The notes: a model not told the origin generated them from the sequence alone. A stretch of 64,000 bases of DNA from Thauera sp. (GCA_017302295.1 JAFLDS010000017.1:1-64000), one strand, 5' to 3'; counted from the stretch's first letter, positions 18,376 through 30,008 are shown. A program made the numbers and translations.

Positions 18376-19355
18376 TGAGCGTGCTCGATCCGGCCGACCG
18401 TGCCCTGGTCGATGGTGTGCTTGCGCGCCAGCTGCGGCCGCTCGCGAAGACGATCACGCTGCTCGAGTCGCAGCGCGAAGATCACAAGGCGCGTGCGCGC
18501 CATGTGCTGGAGGCGCTGCTGCCTCACTCTGGCGGCGCGATGCGGGTGGGCATTTCCGGCGTGCCGGGAGTGGGCAAGTCCACCTTCATCGAGGCCTTCG
18601 GCCTGCACCTGATCGAGCAGGGGCTGAGGGTGGCGGTGCTGGCGGTGGACCCGTCCTCGTCTCTGACTGGCGGCTCCATCCTCGGCGACAAGACGCGCAT
18701 GGAGTTGCTCAGCCAGAACCCCGCGGCCTTCATCCGCCCCAGCCCCTCGGCCGGCAGCCTGGGCGGCGTGGCGGAAAAGACGCGCGAGACGATGTTAGTG
18801 TGCGAAGCGGCCGGTTTCGACGTGATCATCGTGGAGACCGTGGGCGTGGGGCAGAGCGAGACGGCGGTCGCCGGCATGACCGACATCTTCTGCCTGCTGC
18901 AGCTGCCCAACGCAGGCGACGACCTGCAGGCGATCAAGAAGGGCATCATGGAGCTTGCCGACCTGATCGTCATCAACAAGGCGGACATCGATCCGATGGC
19001 CGCGACGCGTGCGCAGGCGCAGATGAAGACGGCGTTGCACATGCTGCGGCCTGCCAGCCCCAACTGGACGGTGCCGGTGCTGACGCTGTCGGCGCTGCAC
19101 AAGCAGGGCATCGCCGACTTCTGGAAGGAAGTCACGAATTTCCGCGCCGCACTCACAAAGTCCGGCGAGTTCGAGGCGAAGCGCCGCCACCAGGCGCTCG
19201 CATGGATGTGGGAGCTGATCGACGCGGGGCTGCGCAGCCGCTTCCGCGGTCACCCGAAGGTGAAGCATGATCTGCCGGCGCTGTCGCAGGCGGTGGAGGA
19301 GGGCGCGACGACACCCTCGGCCGCGGCGCAGCGCCTGCTCGGATTTTTCAACTGA
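18375..19355 (+). CDS. meaB: MeaB/ArgK-type GTPase, mutase chaperone
   Basis: A 326-residue G3E-family GTPase that guards methylmalonyl-CoA mutase by gating delivery and loss of adenosylcobalamin. Visible: Walker A 'GISGVPGVGKSTFIEAF' near residue 58, 'VLAVDPSSSLTGGSILGDKTRME', 'VETVGVGQSE' and base-recognition 'VINKAD'. A C-terminal dimerisation arm ends the protein. Its ATG overlaps the mutase stop, which suggests coupled translation and supports the partner assignment. Older annotations call this family LAO/AO transport ATPase or ArgK, which is not the likely role. Confidence 0.93.
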   Translation: MSVLDPADRALVDGVLARQLRPLAKTITLLESQREDHKARARHVLEALLPHSGGAMRVGISGVPGVGKSTFIEAFGLHLIEQGLRVAVLAVDPSSSLTGGSILGDKTRMELLSQNPAAFIRPSPSAGSLGGVAEKTRETMLVCEAAGFDVIIVETVGVGQSETAVAGMTDIFCLLQLPNAGDDLQAIKKGIMELADLIVINKADIDPMAATRAQAQMKTALHMLRPASPNWTVPVLTLSALHKQGIADFWKEVTNFRAALTKSGEFEAKRRHQALAWMWELIDAGLRSRFRGHPKVKHDLPALSQAVEEGATTPSAAAQRLLGFFN

Positions 19356-19433
19356 AACGACGCAACGAAGACAGACATTGCTTCGCTCGCGCTGCGGGCG
19401 GAGCAGGCCGGAAAAACGACAGGAGGTCGAACA

Positions 19434-20966
19434 ATGCACGAGATCATTCGTCAGCTGGACGAAAAGCGCGCCCTCGCCCGGCTGGGTGGCGGCCAGAAGC
19501 GCATCGAAGCGCAACACAAGAAGGGCAAGCTCACCGCGCGTGAGCGCATCGAACTGCTCCTCGACGAAGACAGCTTCGAAGAGTGGGACATGTTCAAGGA
19601 GCACCGCTGCACCGAGTTCGGCATGGAAGCCGAGCACGTTCCCGGCGACGGCGTCGTGATCGGCTATGGCACGGTCAACGGTCGCCTGGTGTTCGTCTAC
19701 TCGCAGGACTTCACCGTGTTCGGCGGCTCGTTGTCCGAAACGCACGCGCAGAAGATCTGCAAGGTGATGGACCACGCCCTGAAGGTCGGCGCCCCGGTGA
19801 TCGGCCTCAACGACTCGGGCGGCGCCCGCATCCAGGAAGGCGTGGATTCGCTCGGCGGCTATGCCGACGTGTTCCAGCGCAATGTGCTCGCCTCGGGCGT
19901 GGTGCCGCAGATCTCGCTGATCATGGGACCCTGCGCCGGCGGCGCTGTGTACAGCCCGGCGATGACCGACTTCATCTTCATGGTGAAGGACTCGTCCTAC
20001 ATGTTCGTCACCGGCCCCGAGGTGGTGAAGACGGTGACGCATGAGGAAGTCACCGCCGAGGAGCTGGGCGGCGCGATCACCCACAACACCAAGTCCGGCG
20101 TCGCCGACCTGTCGTTCGAGAACGACGTCGAGGCGCTGATGATGACGCGCCGTTTCATCGGCTTCATTCCGGCCAGCAACCGCGAGAAGCCGCCGGTAAT
20201 GCCATCCTACGATCCGGCCGACCGTGTCGAGATGTCGCTCGACACCCTGGTGCCGGACAACCCGAATCAGCCCTACGACATGCACGAGCTGATCGTGAAG
20301 ATGGTCGACGACGGCGACTTCTTCGAACTGCAGCCCGACTACGCCAGGAACATCATCATCGGCTTCGGCCGCATGGAAGGCTCGCCGGTGGGCATCGTCG
20401 CCAATCAGCCGCTCGTGCTGGCCGGCTGCCTCGACATCAAGAGCTCGATCAAGGCCGCGCGCTTCGTGCGCTTCTGCGATGCGTTCAACATCCCGGTGGT
20501 GACGCTGGTGGACGTGCCCGGCTTCATGCCCGGCACCTCGCAGGAATACGGCGGAATCATCAAGCACGGCGCCAAGCTGCTGTATGCCTACGCCGAAGCC
20601 ACCGTGCCCAAGGTCACCATCATCACCCGCAAGGCCTATGGTGGTGCCTACGACGTGATGTCGTCCAAACACTTGCGCGGCGACGTCAACTTCGCCTGGC
20701 CGAGCGCAGAGATCGCGGTGATGGGGCCGAAGGGCGCGGTCGAGATCATCTTCCGCGAGGAGAAGAACGACCCCGAGAAGCTCGCGCAGCGCGAAGCCGA
20801 GTACAAGGAGCGCTTCGCCAACCCGTTCGTGGCGGCGCACCGCGGCTTCATCGACGATGTGATCATGCCGCACAACACCCGCAAGCGCGTCTGCCGCTCG
20901 CTGGCCATGTTGCGCGACAAGGAACTCGAGAATCCGTGGCGCAAGCACGGCAACATCCCGCTCTGA
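19434..20966 (+). CDS. pccB: Propionyl-CoA carboxylase beta subunit (carboxyltransferase)
   Basis: A 510-residue biotin-dependent carboxyltransferase subunit. Start at 19434 with an AGGAGG site upstream. Family features: '[21 protein letters not shown]', the N-terminal oxyanion segment '[23 protein letters not shown]', '[20 protein letters not shown]' and the C-terminal '[50 protein letters not shown]'. With the alpha subunit 22 bp downstream it makes D-methylmalonyl-CoA from propionyl-CoA. The operon context with the mutase favours propionyl-CoA over other acyl-CoAs. Confidence 0.94.
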   Translation: MHEIIRQLDEKRALARLGGGQKRIEAQHKKGKLTARERIELLLDEDSFEEWDMFKEHRCTEFGMEAEHVPGDGVVIGYGTVNGRLVFVYSQDFTVFGGSLSETHAQKICKVMDHALKVGAPVIGLNDSGGARIQEGVDSLGGYADVFQRNVLASGVVPQISLIMGPCAGGAVYSPAMTDFIFMVKDSSYMFVTGPEVVKTVTHEEVTAEELGGAITHNTKSGVADLSFENDVEALMMTRRFIGFIPASNREKPPVMPSYDPADRVEMSLDTLVPDNPNQPYDMHELIVKMVDDGDFFELQPDYARNIIIGFGRMEGSPVGIVANQPLVLAGCLDIKSSIKAARFVRFCDAFNIPVVTLVDVPGFMPGTSQEYGGIIKHGAKLLYAYAEATVPKVTIITRKAYGGAYDVMSSKHLRGDVNFAWPSAEIAVMGPKGAVEIIFREEKNDPEKLAQREAEYKERFANPFVAAHRGFIDDVIMPHNTRKRVCRSLAMLRDKELENPWRKHGNIPL

Positions 20967-20988
20967 TCGGCGCACGAGGAATATCTAC

Positions 20989-22977
20989 ATGTTCAAGAAA
21001 ATCCTGATCGCAAATAGAGGCGAGATCGCCTGCCGGGTCATCAAGACCGCCCGCAAGATGGGCATCAAGACGGTCGCCGTGTATTCGGTGGCGGACAAGG
21101 ACGCGCTGCACGTCGACCTCGCCGACGAGGCCGTCTGCATCGGCCCGGCGCCCTCGAAAGAGTCCTACCTGGTGATGGACAAGATCATCGCCGCCTGCAA
21201 GCAGACCGGCGCCGAAGCCGTCCACCCGGGCTACGGCTTCCTGTCCGAGAACGAGGAGTTCTCGCGCCGGCTGGAAGAGGAAGGCATCGTCTTCATCGGC
21301 CCCAAGCATTACTCGGTGGGCAAGATGGGCGACAAGATCGAGTCCAAGAAGCTCGCCATGGAGGCGGGTGTGAACACCATCCCCGGCCATAACGACGCCA
21401 TCGCCGGCCCCGACGAGGCGGTGGAGATCGCCAGGCGCATCGGCTACCCGGTGATGATCAAGGCGTCCGCCGGCGGCGGCGGCAAGGGTCTGCGCGTCGC
21501 CTACAACGACAAGGAGGCGCACGAAGGCTTCGCTTCCTGCGTGAACGAGGCCCGCAACAGCTTCGGCGACGATCGCGTGTTCATCGAGAAGTTCGTCGTC
21601 GAGCCGCGCCATATCGAGATCCAGGTCCTGGGCGACGCCCACGGCAACACCGTCTATCTGCACGAGCGCGAGTGCTCGATCCAGCGCCGCCACCAGAAGG
21701 TGATCGAAGAAGCGCCGAGCCCCTTCCTCGACCCGGAAACGCGCAAGGCGATGGGCGAGCAGGCGGTGGCGCTGGCGCGCGCGGTGAACTACCAGTCGGC
21801 GGGCACGGTGGAGTTCGTCGTTGGCGCCGACAAGCGCTTCTACTTCCTCGAGATGAACACCCGCCTGCAGGTGGAGCATCCGGTCACCGAGAACATCACC
21901 GGCATCGACCTCGTCGAACAGATGATCCGTGTCGCCGCGGGCGAGAAGCTGTCGTTCGCGCAGGACGACATCAAGCTCAATGGCTGGTCGATGGAATGCC
22001 GCATCAACGCCGAAGATCCGTTCCGCGGCTTCCTGCCCTCGACCGGCCGCCTGGTGAAGTTCCAGCCGCCGGAGGAGATCCCGGGGCAGGTGCGGGTCGA
22101 TACCGGTGTGTATGAGGGCGGCGAGATCTCGATGTACTACGACTCGATGATCGCCAAGCTGATCGTGCATGGCCGCGATCGCGAGCAGGCGATCGAGCGC
22201 ATGCGCGACGCGCTGAACGCCTTCGTGATCCGCGGCATCAGCTCGAACATCCCCTTCCAGGCGGCGCTGCTGCAGCATCCGCGCTTCTGCTCGGGCAATT
22301 TCAATACCGGCTTCATCGCCGAGGAATACCCGCGCGGCTTCGACGCTTCGATGGTGCCCCACGACGATCCGGCCCTGCTCGCGGCGCTGGCCACCTTCGC
22401 CCGCATGCGTTACATCCAGCGCGCGGTGCAGATCGACGGCCAACTGCCCGGCCACGGGCGCAGCGTGTCGAAGGACTGGGTCGTGGTGATGGGCGGCAAG
22501 CAGTATCCGATGTCGGTCGACACGGTCGAGGGCGGCATGGTCATCCGTGGCGAGAACAAGGCCTACTGCATTCTCTCCAACTGGCGCTTCGGCGACCTGC
22601 TGTTCCGCGGATCGGTCAATGGCGAGCGCATCTGCCTGCAGCTCGAGCGCCGGGGACTGCGGTACCGCATTTCGCACTTCGGCCTGCAGGTCGAGCCGGT
22701 GGTGATGACCAAGCAGGCTGCCCACCTGCTTATGCTGATGCCGGAGAAACTGCCCCCCGACCTGTCGAAGTTCCTGCTGTCGCCGATGCCGGGTCTGCTG
22801 CGCGAGGTTGCCGTGGCCCAAGGGCAGGAGGTCAAGGCCGGCGAGAAGCTCGCCGTCATCGAGGCGATGAAGATGGAGAACGTACTGAAGGCCGATAACG
22901 ACGGCAAGGTGAAGAAGATCGTCGCCACACCGGGCTCCAGCCTGGCGGTGGACGAAGTGATCATCGAGTTCGAGTGA
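20989..22977 (+). CDS. pccA: Propionyl-CoA carboxylase alpha subunit (biotin carboxylase + BCCP)
   Basis: A 662-residue protein: biotin carboxylase (about 1-450; 'KILIANRGEIACRVIKTARKMGI', ATP-grasp 'KASAGGGGKGLRV', 'ERECSIQRRHQKVIEEAPS', 'FLEMNTRLQVEHPVTE'), a linker/BT region, and a C-terminal biotinyl domain with the lysine to be biotinylated in 'EAMKMEN' about 35 residues from the end. It carboxylates biotin with ATP and bicarbonate and passes CO2 to PccB. Last gene of the operon; a repeat element and a terminator follow. Confidence 0.94.
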   Translation: MFKKILIANRGEIACRVIKTARKMGIKTVAVYSVADKDALHVDLADEAVCIGPAPSKESYLVMDKIIAACKQTGAEAVHPGYGFLSENEEFSRRLEEEGIVFIGPKHYSVGKMGDKIESKKLAMEAGVNTIPGHNDAIAGPDEAVEIARRIGYPVMIKASAGGGGKGLRVAYNDKEAHEGFASCVNEARNSFGDDRVFIEKFVVEPRHIEIQVLGDAHGNTVYLHERECSIQRRHQKVIEEAPSPFLDPETRKAMGEQAVALARAVNYQSAGTVEFVVGADKRFYFLEMNTRLQVEHPVTENITGIDLVEQMIRVAAGEKLSFAQDDIKLNGWSMECRINAEDPFRGFLPSTGRLVKFQPPEEIPGQVRVDTGVYEGGEISMYYDSMIAKLIVHGRDREQAIERMRDALNAFVIRGISSNIPFQAALLQHPRFCSGNFNTGFIAEEYPRGFDASMVPHDDPALLAALATFARMRYIQRAVQIDGQLPGHGRSVSKDWVVVMGGKQYPMSVDTVEGGMVIRGENKAYCILSNWRFGDLLFRGSVNGERICLQLERRGLRYRISHFGLQVEPVVMTKQAAHLLMLMPEKLPPDLSKFLLSPMPGLLREVAVAQGQEVKAGEKLAVIEAMKMENVLKADNDGKVKKIVATPGSSLAVDEVIIEFE

Positions 22978-22993
22978 GTCTCCGGGACGATTA

Positions 22994-23092
22994 ACCCGGC
23001 AATCTAATACAACAACCGTTCGCCTTGAGCCCGTCGAAGGGCACGGGCGGGGCTTGGACAAGCTGAGCCCGAGCGGGATTGGATTGCCGGGT
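22994..23092. repeat. REP-like palindromic element
   Basis: An outer 15-bp inverted repeat (22994-23008 and 23078-23092, one mismatch, ACCCGGCAATC / GATTGCCGGGT) encloses two opposed copies of the widespread short repeat that reads roughly GTTCGCCTTGAGCCCGTCG and its partner CTTGGACAAGCTGAGCCCG. This is the layout of a REP pair. It lies right after pccA, a typical REP site, where it may affect mRNA 3'-end stability. Confidence 0.55.
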
Positions 23093-23114
23093 CGATATCA
23101 GGCCTCTGCAGCGA

Positions 23115-23132
23115 CTGCCCGATGACGGGCAG
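23115..23132 (+). other. Short perfect hairpin
   Basis: CTGCCCG-ATGA-CGGGCAG forms a 7-bp perfect stem with a 4-base loop between the REP-like element and the terminator. There is no U-run. It may be part of a composite 3' structure of the pcc transcript. Confidence 0.4.
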
Positions 23133-23150
23133 GTAACATGAAGAATCGAA

Positions 23151-23185
23151 GCGCATGACTCCAGTGGAGTTCATGCGTTTTTTTT
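23151..23185 (+). terminator. Rho-independent terminator of the propionyl-CoA operon
   Basis: CGCATGACTCCA pairs with TGGAGTTCATGCG (one bulge), a very short loop, followed by eight T. It ends the plus-strand operon and insulates the exopolysaccharide genes. Confidence 0.8.
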
Positions 23186-23451
23186 CGTCGATTCCAGCTG
23201 AAATCTACTCGCCACGACTACTACTTTCGCATTAGTCCTGTCGTGATTTATGTCACGGGCAAAGTCAATCCGTGAACGAGAAAGTCACATTCCTGTATTA
23301 TGTTGTGGTGCACAATTATGAAAGTGCTATTAAAACAGAGGTTTTAAGCACAGCGTGATGCGCATCCGACGCAAGCCGCCGCTCCTGCCATCCAGCATTC
23401 AATATGGATTATTCGAGGCGCGAGGCATCACGTAATTGACAAGGTCGCTTG
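23186..23451. other. AT-richer leader of the exopolysaccharide operon
   Basis: About 265 bases with no supported gene, clearly more AT-rich than the flanks (for example around 23290-23340). The promoter of the long EPS operon should lie here, but I could not fix a convincing -35/-10 pair or a sigma-54 motif. Confidence 0.4.
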
Positions 23452-24717
23452 ATGAAGAAGAAATACTGGCCGTCCGTTCGCATGCGTGATTTCGTTGCAC
23501 GCGGTGTCCTGGGGGCAAAGGTGGTTGTTGTTCTCTGCGCCGTCGGCGCGCTGTCCGCTTGCGCCCTTGTTCCGGGCACTTCCGCAAGCAGCCTGCGCCT
23601 CGCGCAACAGTCCTCGGTCAAGCTGCCGGTAACGCAGCAAGAGGCAGAGCAGGCGCCGGAAAACGTCGACATCAAGCCCATCACCGCGCAGCTCATCATC
23701 GATCAATACAAGGCCGGCCAGGGGCAGTTCCGCGCCAGCGCAGCGGGCGGCCAGACCGCGACGCGGCAAGTCACCTTGCCCGATTTCGGCATCATGCATG
23801 CCGACTACAGGCTCGCGCCGGGCGACATTATCAACGTCACCGTGTGGGACCATCCCGAACTCACGATACCGGCCGGCTCCTACCGCTCCGCCGAGTCATC
23901 CGGCACCCTGGTTACCGAAAAGGGCACGATCTTCTATCCCTATGCCGGCGAGGTGAAGGTCACCGGCATGGCGGTGCACGAGCTGCGCGACCTGCTCTCG
24001 CAGCGGTTGTCGCGCGTCATCGAGAAGGTGCAGCTCGACGTGCGCGTGGTGGCCTTCCGCAGCAAGCGCGTCTATGTCGTCGGTGAGGTCAAGGCGCCGG
24101 GCCTGCAGCCCATCAACGACATCCCGATGAACATCCTCGAGGCCGTCAACCGCGCGGGCGGATTCACCGAAGAGGCGGACCACGGCAACGTGCTGCTCAC
24201 CCGCGGGGGCGCCACCTACCGTGTTGACGTCCAGGCGCTGTACGAAGACGGCGACACCTCGCAGAACGTGCTGCTGTTGCCCGGGGACATCGTCAACGTC
24301 CCCGACCGCAGCTTCAACAAGGTGTTCGTGCTGGGCGAGGTAGCCCGGCCCGGCTCCTACCTCATGAACAAGCGCCGCACTTCGCTCGCCGAAGCCCTGA
24401 GCGACGCAGGCTTCGTCAATCAGCTCACCTCAGCGCCGGGCTGGATCTATGTCATGCGCAGCGGCGAAAACAAGCCCGAGCTGTTCCACCTCGACGCCCG
24501 CTCGCCCGACGCGCTGCTGCTGGCCGAGCGTTTTCCGCTGCGGCCGCGCGACGTCGTTTACGTCGATGTCGCTGACGTTGCTCGCTGGAACCGTGTCGTC
24601 GCCAACATCCTGCCGACCACGACCCTGCTCAACAGCATCAACAGCATCCAGTTCCCGCTGCTCAGCAACTCCCGTGCGGCGGGTCGTACCCAGGTCATCG
24701 CTCCGGCCGCGCCCTGA
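23452..24717 (+). CDS. Polysaccharide export outer-membrane lipoprotein (Wza-like)
   Basis: A 421-residue protein (ATG 23452, AAGG 7 bases upstream; the TTG one codon earlier is less likely). It has a long basic N-terminus then lipobox LSAC near residue 37. The periplasmic polysaccharide-export domain contains 'DYRLAPGDIINVTVWDHPELTI' and is followed by SLBB-type repeats ('KRVYVVGEVKAPGLQPI', 'NKVFVLGEVARPGSYLM'). It should form the octameric outer-membrane channel through which the polymer leaves the cell. First gene of the EPS operon, 48 bp before the BY-kinase start used here. Confidence 0.92.
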   Translation: MKKKYWPSVRMRDFVARGVLGAKVVVVLCAVGALSACALVPGTSASSLRLAQQSSVKLPVTQQEAEQAPENVDIKPITAQLIIDQYKAGQGQFRASAAGGQTATRQVTLPDFGIMHADYRLAPGDIINVTVWDHPELTIPAGSYRSAESSGTLVTEKGTIFYPYAGEVKVTGMAVHELRDLLSQRLSRVIEKVQLDVRVVAFRSKRVYVVGEVKAPGLQPINDIPMNILEAVNRAGGFTEEADHGNVLLTRGGATYRVDVQALYEDGDTSQNVLLLPGDIVNVPDRSFNKVFVLGEVARPGSYLMNKRRTSLAEALSDAGFVNQLTSAPGWIYVMRSGENKPELFHLDARSPDALLLAERFPLRPRDVVYVDVADVARWNRVVANILPTTTLLNSINSIQFPLLSNSRAAGRTQVIAPAAP

Positions 24718-24764
24718 GCGTGCTCCGCTCGTCTGCACTGCAATCTTTCCGCTCTCGATCTCTC

Positions 24765-26999
24765 ATGACGCCAGACCTGCACAAGCCTCTCCCCGCCCAA
24801 GTCGCCGCGACCGACGCTACGGTCGTCGCCGATGACGAAGAGGGCTTCAACCTCGGCGAGTTCGTCGCCACGTTGCTGGAGTTCAAGTGGCTGATCCTCG
24901 CCGTAACGGCTGTCGGCCTCGTGATGGCTGTCATCGCGGTGTTCGTTGCCACTCCCATCTACCGCGCGGACGCGTTGCTGCAGGTGGAGAGCAAGGGCAA
25001 GGGCAAGGGGTTGGCGGCGCTGGAGGGTGTCCAAGCCGTATTGCAGGACAGCACTTCGGTAACCACTGAACTCGAGATACTCAACTCGCGCATGATTCTC
25101 GGTCGCGTGGTGGATCGACTCAACCGGGCAGTCAATGTCGCCCCGCGCCATGCTCCCTTCATCGGCGCGGCACTGGCGCGTCGCCATGCCGGCAATAAGC
25201 CTGCGTCGCCGCTGCTCGGGCTGAGCCAGTACGCCTGGGGCGGCGAGCGCATCGTGGTCGAAAGCCTGGAAGTTGAGCGTCACCTGATTGGCGCGCCGCT
25301 GACCCTCGTCGCGGGCGACGAGGGCCGCTATCGCTTGCTCGACGCAGCCGGCACCCCGCTGGCAGACGGTCGGGTCGGTGAGGCGGTCAGCGGCGAAGGC
25401 GTCAGTCTGTTTGTATCGGACCTGATGGCACGGCCGGGAACCGAGTTCATCCTCACTCGCACCAGCCGTGAAGCGGCGATCGATGCGCTGCGCGGCCAGC
25501 TCCAGGCGAAGGAACGCACGCGCGGTTCCAACGTGCTGGAAGTGGCGCTGCTCGGCCCGGATCGCGGTCGCATCGTCGAGGTCCTGAACGAGGTGCTCAA
25601 CGCCTACGTGCGGCAGAACGTCGAATATCGCTCCGCCGAGGCGCAAAACACCCTGGTTTTCCTCGAGTCGCAGCTTCCCTTGCTCAAGAGCCAGGTCGAT
25701 GCGGCCGAGTCGGCGTACAACAGCTATCGCCAGAACCGCGGCTCGGTGGACCTCACCATCGAGACCCAGTCTGTGCTCGGTGGTGTCGTCGCGGTCGACA
25801 ACGAGATCGTCAGTCTCCAGCAGAAGCGCGACGAACTGCGCCAGCGCTACACGCCGGAACATCCGCAGATGCAGGCGCTCGATGCGCAGATCGCTCGCCT
25901 GCGGGGCCGTCGCTCCGCGCTCGACAAGGACGTTGCCCGCCTGCCGGACACGCAGCAAACCGCCCTGCGCCTGAAGCGCGATGTCGAGGTCTCCACCGCG
26001 CTCTACACCGATCTGCTCAACAGCGCGCAGCAACTGCGGGTGGCGCGTGCCGGCACCGTGGGCGATGTGCGCATCATCGACACGGCCGTGGCCGCACCCG
26101 CGGCGGTAGAGCCACGCAAGAACCTCATTCTGCTGGTCGGCGGCGCGCTGGGCCTGCTCGGCGGTCTGGCCGTCGTGTTGATCATGCGCAGCCTCCGAAT
26201 CACGGTAGACGACCCGGACAGGATCGAGAAGGAACTCGGCCTCCCGGTCTACGCCACGGTGCCCCACAGCAAGGTCGAGGCCGAGCTCATGCGCAGCGGG
26301 GGGGGCGAGGGCGGTCAGCGGGTGCTGGCTGTCGCCCAGCCTGAAGACGACGCCGTAGAGAGCTTGCGCAGCCTGCGCACCACCTTGCATTTCGCACTGC
26401 TCGATTCCGCGCGCGGCGCCGTGCTCATCACCGGCCCGGCGCAAGGCGTGGGCAAGAGCTTCATCTCGCGCAACCTCGGCGCCGTGCTGGCGCAGGCGGG
26501 CAAGCGCGTGGTCGTCGTCGACGCCGACCTGCGCAAGGGCCACATCCACAAGGAGTTCGGCTTCGCGCGCCAAGGCGGGGTGTCCGAGTTCATCGCCGGC
26601 TCCGCCGGCCTGGCCGAGGTCATTCGCCCCACCAAGCTGGCAGGGCTGCATGTCATCACCACCGGCCAGATCCCGCCCAATCCCTCGGAGCTGCTGATGC
26701 ACCCGCGTTTCGAGGAACTGCTCCAAAGCCTGGAGCAAGAGTTCGACACCATCATCGTCGATGCGCCGCCGGTGCTGGCCGTGTCCGACGCGGCCATCGT
26801 CGGCCGCCACGTCGGCGCCACCTTGATGGTGGTGCGCGCCGGCCGCCATCCCATGCGCGAGCTCGAACAGTCGGTCAAGCGGCTTGGCCAGGCCGGCGTT
26901 GCGGTCAAGGGCTTCGTGTTCAACGACATGGACATGACCCGTCAGCGTTATCGATACGGCTACAAGGGCTACGTGTATCGCTACACGTACAAGTCATAA
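24765..26999 (+). CDS. Wzc-like polysaccharide co-polymerase and tyrosine autokinase
   Basis: About 744 residues; ATG 24765 is used, but a GTG at 24720 in the same frame is possible and neither has a clear ribosome site. Order: N-terminal Wzz membrane span (LILAVTAVGLVMAVIAVFVATPIYRADALLQV), a long periplasmic coiled-coil region, second span (NLILLVGGALGLLGGLAVVLIM) and a cytoplasmic BY-kinase domain with Walker A 'GPAQGVGKSFISRNL', Walker A' 'VVVVDADLRKG' and Walker B 'TIIVDAPP'. The C-terminus carries a cluster of six tyrosines, the autophosphorylation tail. It controls chain length and export with the Wza-like channel. The phosphatase at 44519-44956 is a possible partner. Confidence 0.92.
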   Translation: MTPDLHKPLPAQVAATDATVVADDEEGFNLGEFVATLLEFKWLILAVTAVGLVMAVIAVFVATPIYRADALLQVESKGKGKGLAALEGVQAVLQDSTSVTTELEILNSRMILGRVVDRLNRAVNVAPRHAPFIGAALARRHAGNKPASPLLGLSQYAWGGERIVVESLEVERHLIGAPLTLVAGDEGRYRLLDAAGTPLADGRVGEAVSGEGVSLFVSDLMARPGTEFILTRTSREAAIDALRGQLQAKERTRGSNVLEVALLGPDRGRIVEVLNEVLNAYVRQNVEYRSAEAQNTLVFLESQLPLLKSQVDAAESAYNSYRQNRGSVDLTIETQSVLGGVVAVDNEIVSLQQKRDELRQRYTPEHPQMQALDAQIARLRGRRSALDKDVARLPDTQQTALRLKRDVEVSTALYTDLLNSAQQLRVARAGTVGDVRIIDTAVAAPAAVEPRKNLILLVGGALGLLGGLAVVLIMRSLRITVDDPDRIEKELGLPVYATVPHSKVEAELMRSGGGEGGQRVLAVAQPEDDAVESLRSLRTTLHFALLDSARGAVLITGPAQGVGKSFISRNLGAVLAQAGKRVVVVDADLRKGHIHKEFGFARQGGVSEFIAGSAGLAEVIRPTKLAGLHVITTGQIPPNPSELLMHPRFEELLQSLEQEFDTIIVDAPPVLAVSDAAIVGRHVGATLMVVRAGRHPMRELEQSVKRLGQAGVAVKGFVFNDMDMTRQRYRYGYKGYVYRYTYKS

Positions 27000-27042
27000 G
27001 CGGGCCACATGCACTTCAAGTGGTGTCATTGCGAGGTCGGCC

Positions 27043-28668
27043 ATGTTTAAAGTTGCGGTTCTGGTGATGGGCGCGGCCGTGTCGGCGGTCGCCATCCGGG
27101 CGGCCATCGGGGCGGCGCGCTCGCTCAAGCTGGTCGACCACCCGGGCGAGCACAAGCAGCACGACCACAGTACGCCCTTCGTCGGCGGCATCGGCCTGTT
27201 CCTGGCGACGATTGCGTCTCTGCTCGTACTGCTCTGGTTGTACCCGTCGCTGGGCAACGAGCTCGCAGCGGTGGCGCTGGCCGCCAGCCTGATGTTCTTC
27301 ACCGGCCTGGCCGATGACGTGTGGCGGCTGGGGTTTCGCGTCCGCTTCGTCATCCAGTCCGCGGCGGCGCTCGTCATGGCCATCGGTGCCGACGTTGCCC
27401 TGCACGACCTGGGCGGCCTGTTCTTCAACACCAGTACCCCGCTGGGCCCGTTCGCGATCCCGTTCACCGTTTTCGCCACGGTCGGCGTCATCAACGCCCT
27501 CAACATGATCGACGGCATGGACGGCATGGCGGGTTCGCTGGCCTTCATGAGCTTGATCGTCATCAGCGCGGTCGCGCTGAGTGCCGGCAACCTGCACCAT
27601 GCCCTCCTCAGCCTGGGCTTGCTCGGCGGCATAGGCGGCTTTCTGTACTACAACCTGCGTTACCGCAATCAACGACGGGCGCGCGTATTCATGGGTGACA
27701 ACGGCAGCATGCTGTTGGGTCTGATGTTCGCCCTGCTGCTCATCGACATGTCACAGGGCGATGACGCGAGCATCGACTCTGTATCGGCGCTGTGGCTGCT
27801 CGCCTTGCCGCTGATGGACACCGTAGGCGTCATGCTGCGACGCGTCTGGATGGGCAAGTCGCCATTCACGCCCGATCGGCATCACCTGCACCATTTGCTG
27901 CAGAGCGCCGGGTTCCGCGTGGACGACATCGTCGCCATCATCGCCGGCCTGCAATTGGCGCTGGCAGCCGGAGGCGTGTTCGCGGTGAAACTGGGGGCGA
28001 GCGAAGGGGTGATGTTCGTCGGCTTCCTCATGCTGTTCGCGCTGTATTTTGCCGCGACGGTGCGCTGGTGGCGGGTGGTACCCGCGCTGCGGCGGCTGCA
28101 TGCGCGCCTTGGCCTCTTGCCGGCGGCCAGTTGCGGCATCTACTTCAGCCATAGCGCGGCGGTCGACGCCGGCCACCTGGTGGAGGCCGTCGCCCGCGAA
28201 CTGGGCCTCACCACCAGTTTTCGCGTCAGGGTGTTCGAGCACTCGGCAGCGGGCGAGCGCCACGGCCAGCGCTATGCGCTCGTCGATATCCAGCTTGACG
28301 ACGAGCAGGCCTCGACCGATGCCATTCGCCGCTATGCCAGGCTGGTGAGGTTGCGCCTGCGCAAACACCAGCACATGCACGTGAGGCCGCTCATCAAGCG
28401 CAATTCGGCCAATGACCCGCGCATCGCGCGCAGGCTCGAGGTCGAGAACGACCTCCGCCGTCAGGACAGGCGCAACCCGCACGCCCACGTGCTCGTCATG
28501 GAGGTCGACGCCTTCGTCGATGGTGGCGTCGTCCGCGACCTCGCCGTCGTTGGCGAGCGGCCGAATCACGATGCGCCTGCGGCGCCCGGCAAGCCGCGGG
28601 CGCCCGCGCGGCCGCACGCTGCCCCCGCGGGCGCAGTCAGCGAGATCGCCGCGACCCGGCAGCTCTGA
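27043..28668 (+). CDS. WecA-type phosphoglycosyltransferase with long C-terminal extension
   Basis: 541 residues. The first 350 or so form the MraY/WecA polyprenyl-phosphate sugar-1-phosphate transferase, with many spans and motifs '[21 protein letters not shown]', '[11 protein letters not shown]', '[15 protein letters not shown]', '[13 protein letters not shown]' and '[11 protein letters not shown]'. It starts the repeat unit by moving a HexNAc-1-P onto undecaprenyl phosphate. The remaining 190 residues are soluble and basic, then Pro/Ala-rich. They keep the high third-position GC of real coding sequence, so they are not simple read-through. The role of this tail is unknown. Confidence 0.9.
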   Translation: MFKVAVLVMGAAVSAVAIRAAIGAARSLKLVDHPGEHKQHDHSTPFVGGIGLFLATIASLLVLLWLYPSLGNELAAVALAASLMFFTGLADDVWRLGFRVRFVIQSAAALVMAIGADVALHDLGGLFFNTSTPLGPFAIPFTVFATVGVINALNMIDGMDGMAGSLAFMSLIVISAVALSAGNLHHALLSLGLLGGIGGFLYYNLRYRNQRRARVFMGDNGSMLLGLMFALLLIDMSQGDDASIDSVSALWLLALPLMDTVGVMLRRVWMGKSPFTPDRHHLHHLLQSAGFRVDDIVAIIAGLQLALAAGGVFAVKLGASEGVMFVGFLMLFALYFAATVRWWRVVPALRRLHARLGLLPAASCGIYFSHSAAVDAGHLVEAVARELGLTTSFRVRVFEHSAAGERHGQRYALVDIQLDDEQASTDAIRRYARLVRLRLRKHQHMHVRPLIKRNSANDPRIARRLEVENDLRRQDRRNPHAHVLVMEVDAFVDGGVVRDLAVVGERPNHDAPAAPGKPRAPARPHAAPAGAVSEIAATRQL

Positions 28669-28724
28669 GCGCCGCGCCCCGCGCACTGCATTCTTCAAAC
28701 CCACGATTCGCGCTGTTCAATCCA

Positions 28725-30008
<1,284 letters not shown>

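Noticed and set aside
18795-20975. Long minus-strand frame over meaB and pccB (726 codons)
   Set aside because: Antisense to two clear metabolic genes; low-complexity and without motifs.
24558-26849. 763-codon minus-strand frame over the BY-kinase
   Set aside because: Complement of a gene with clear Walker motifs; no start signal or homology.
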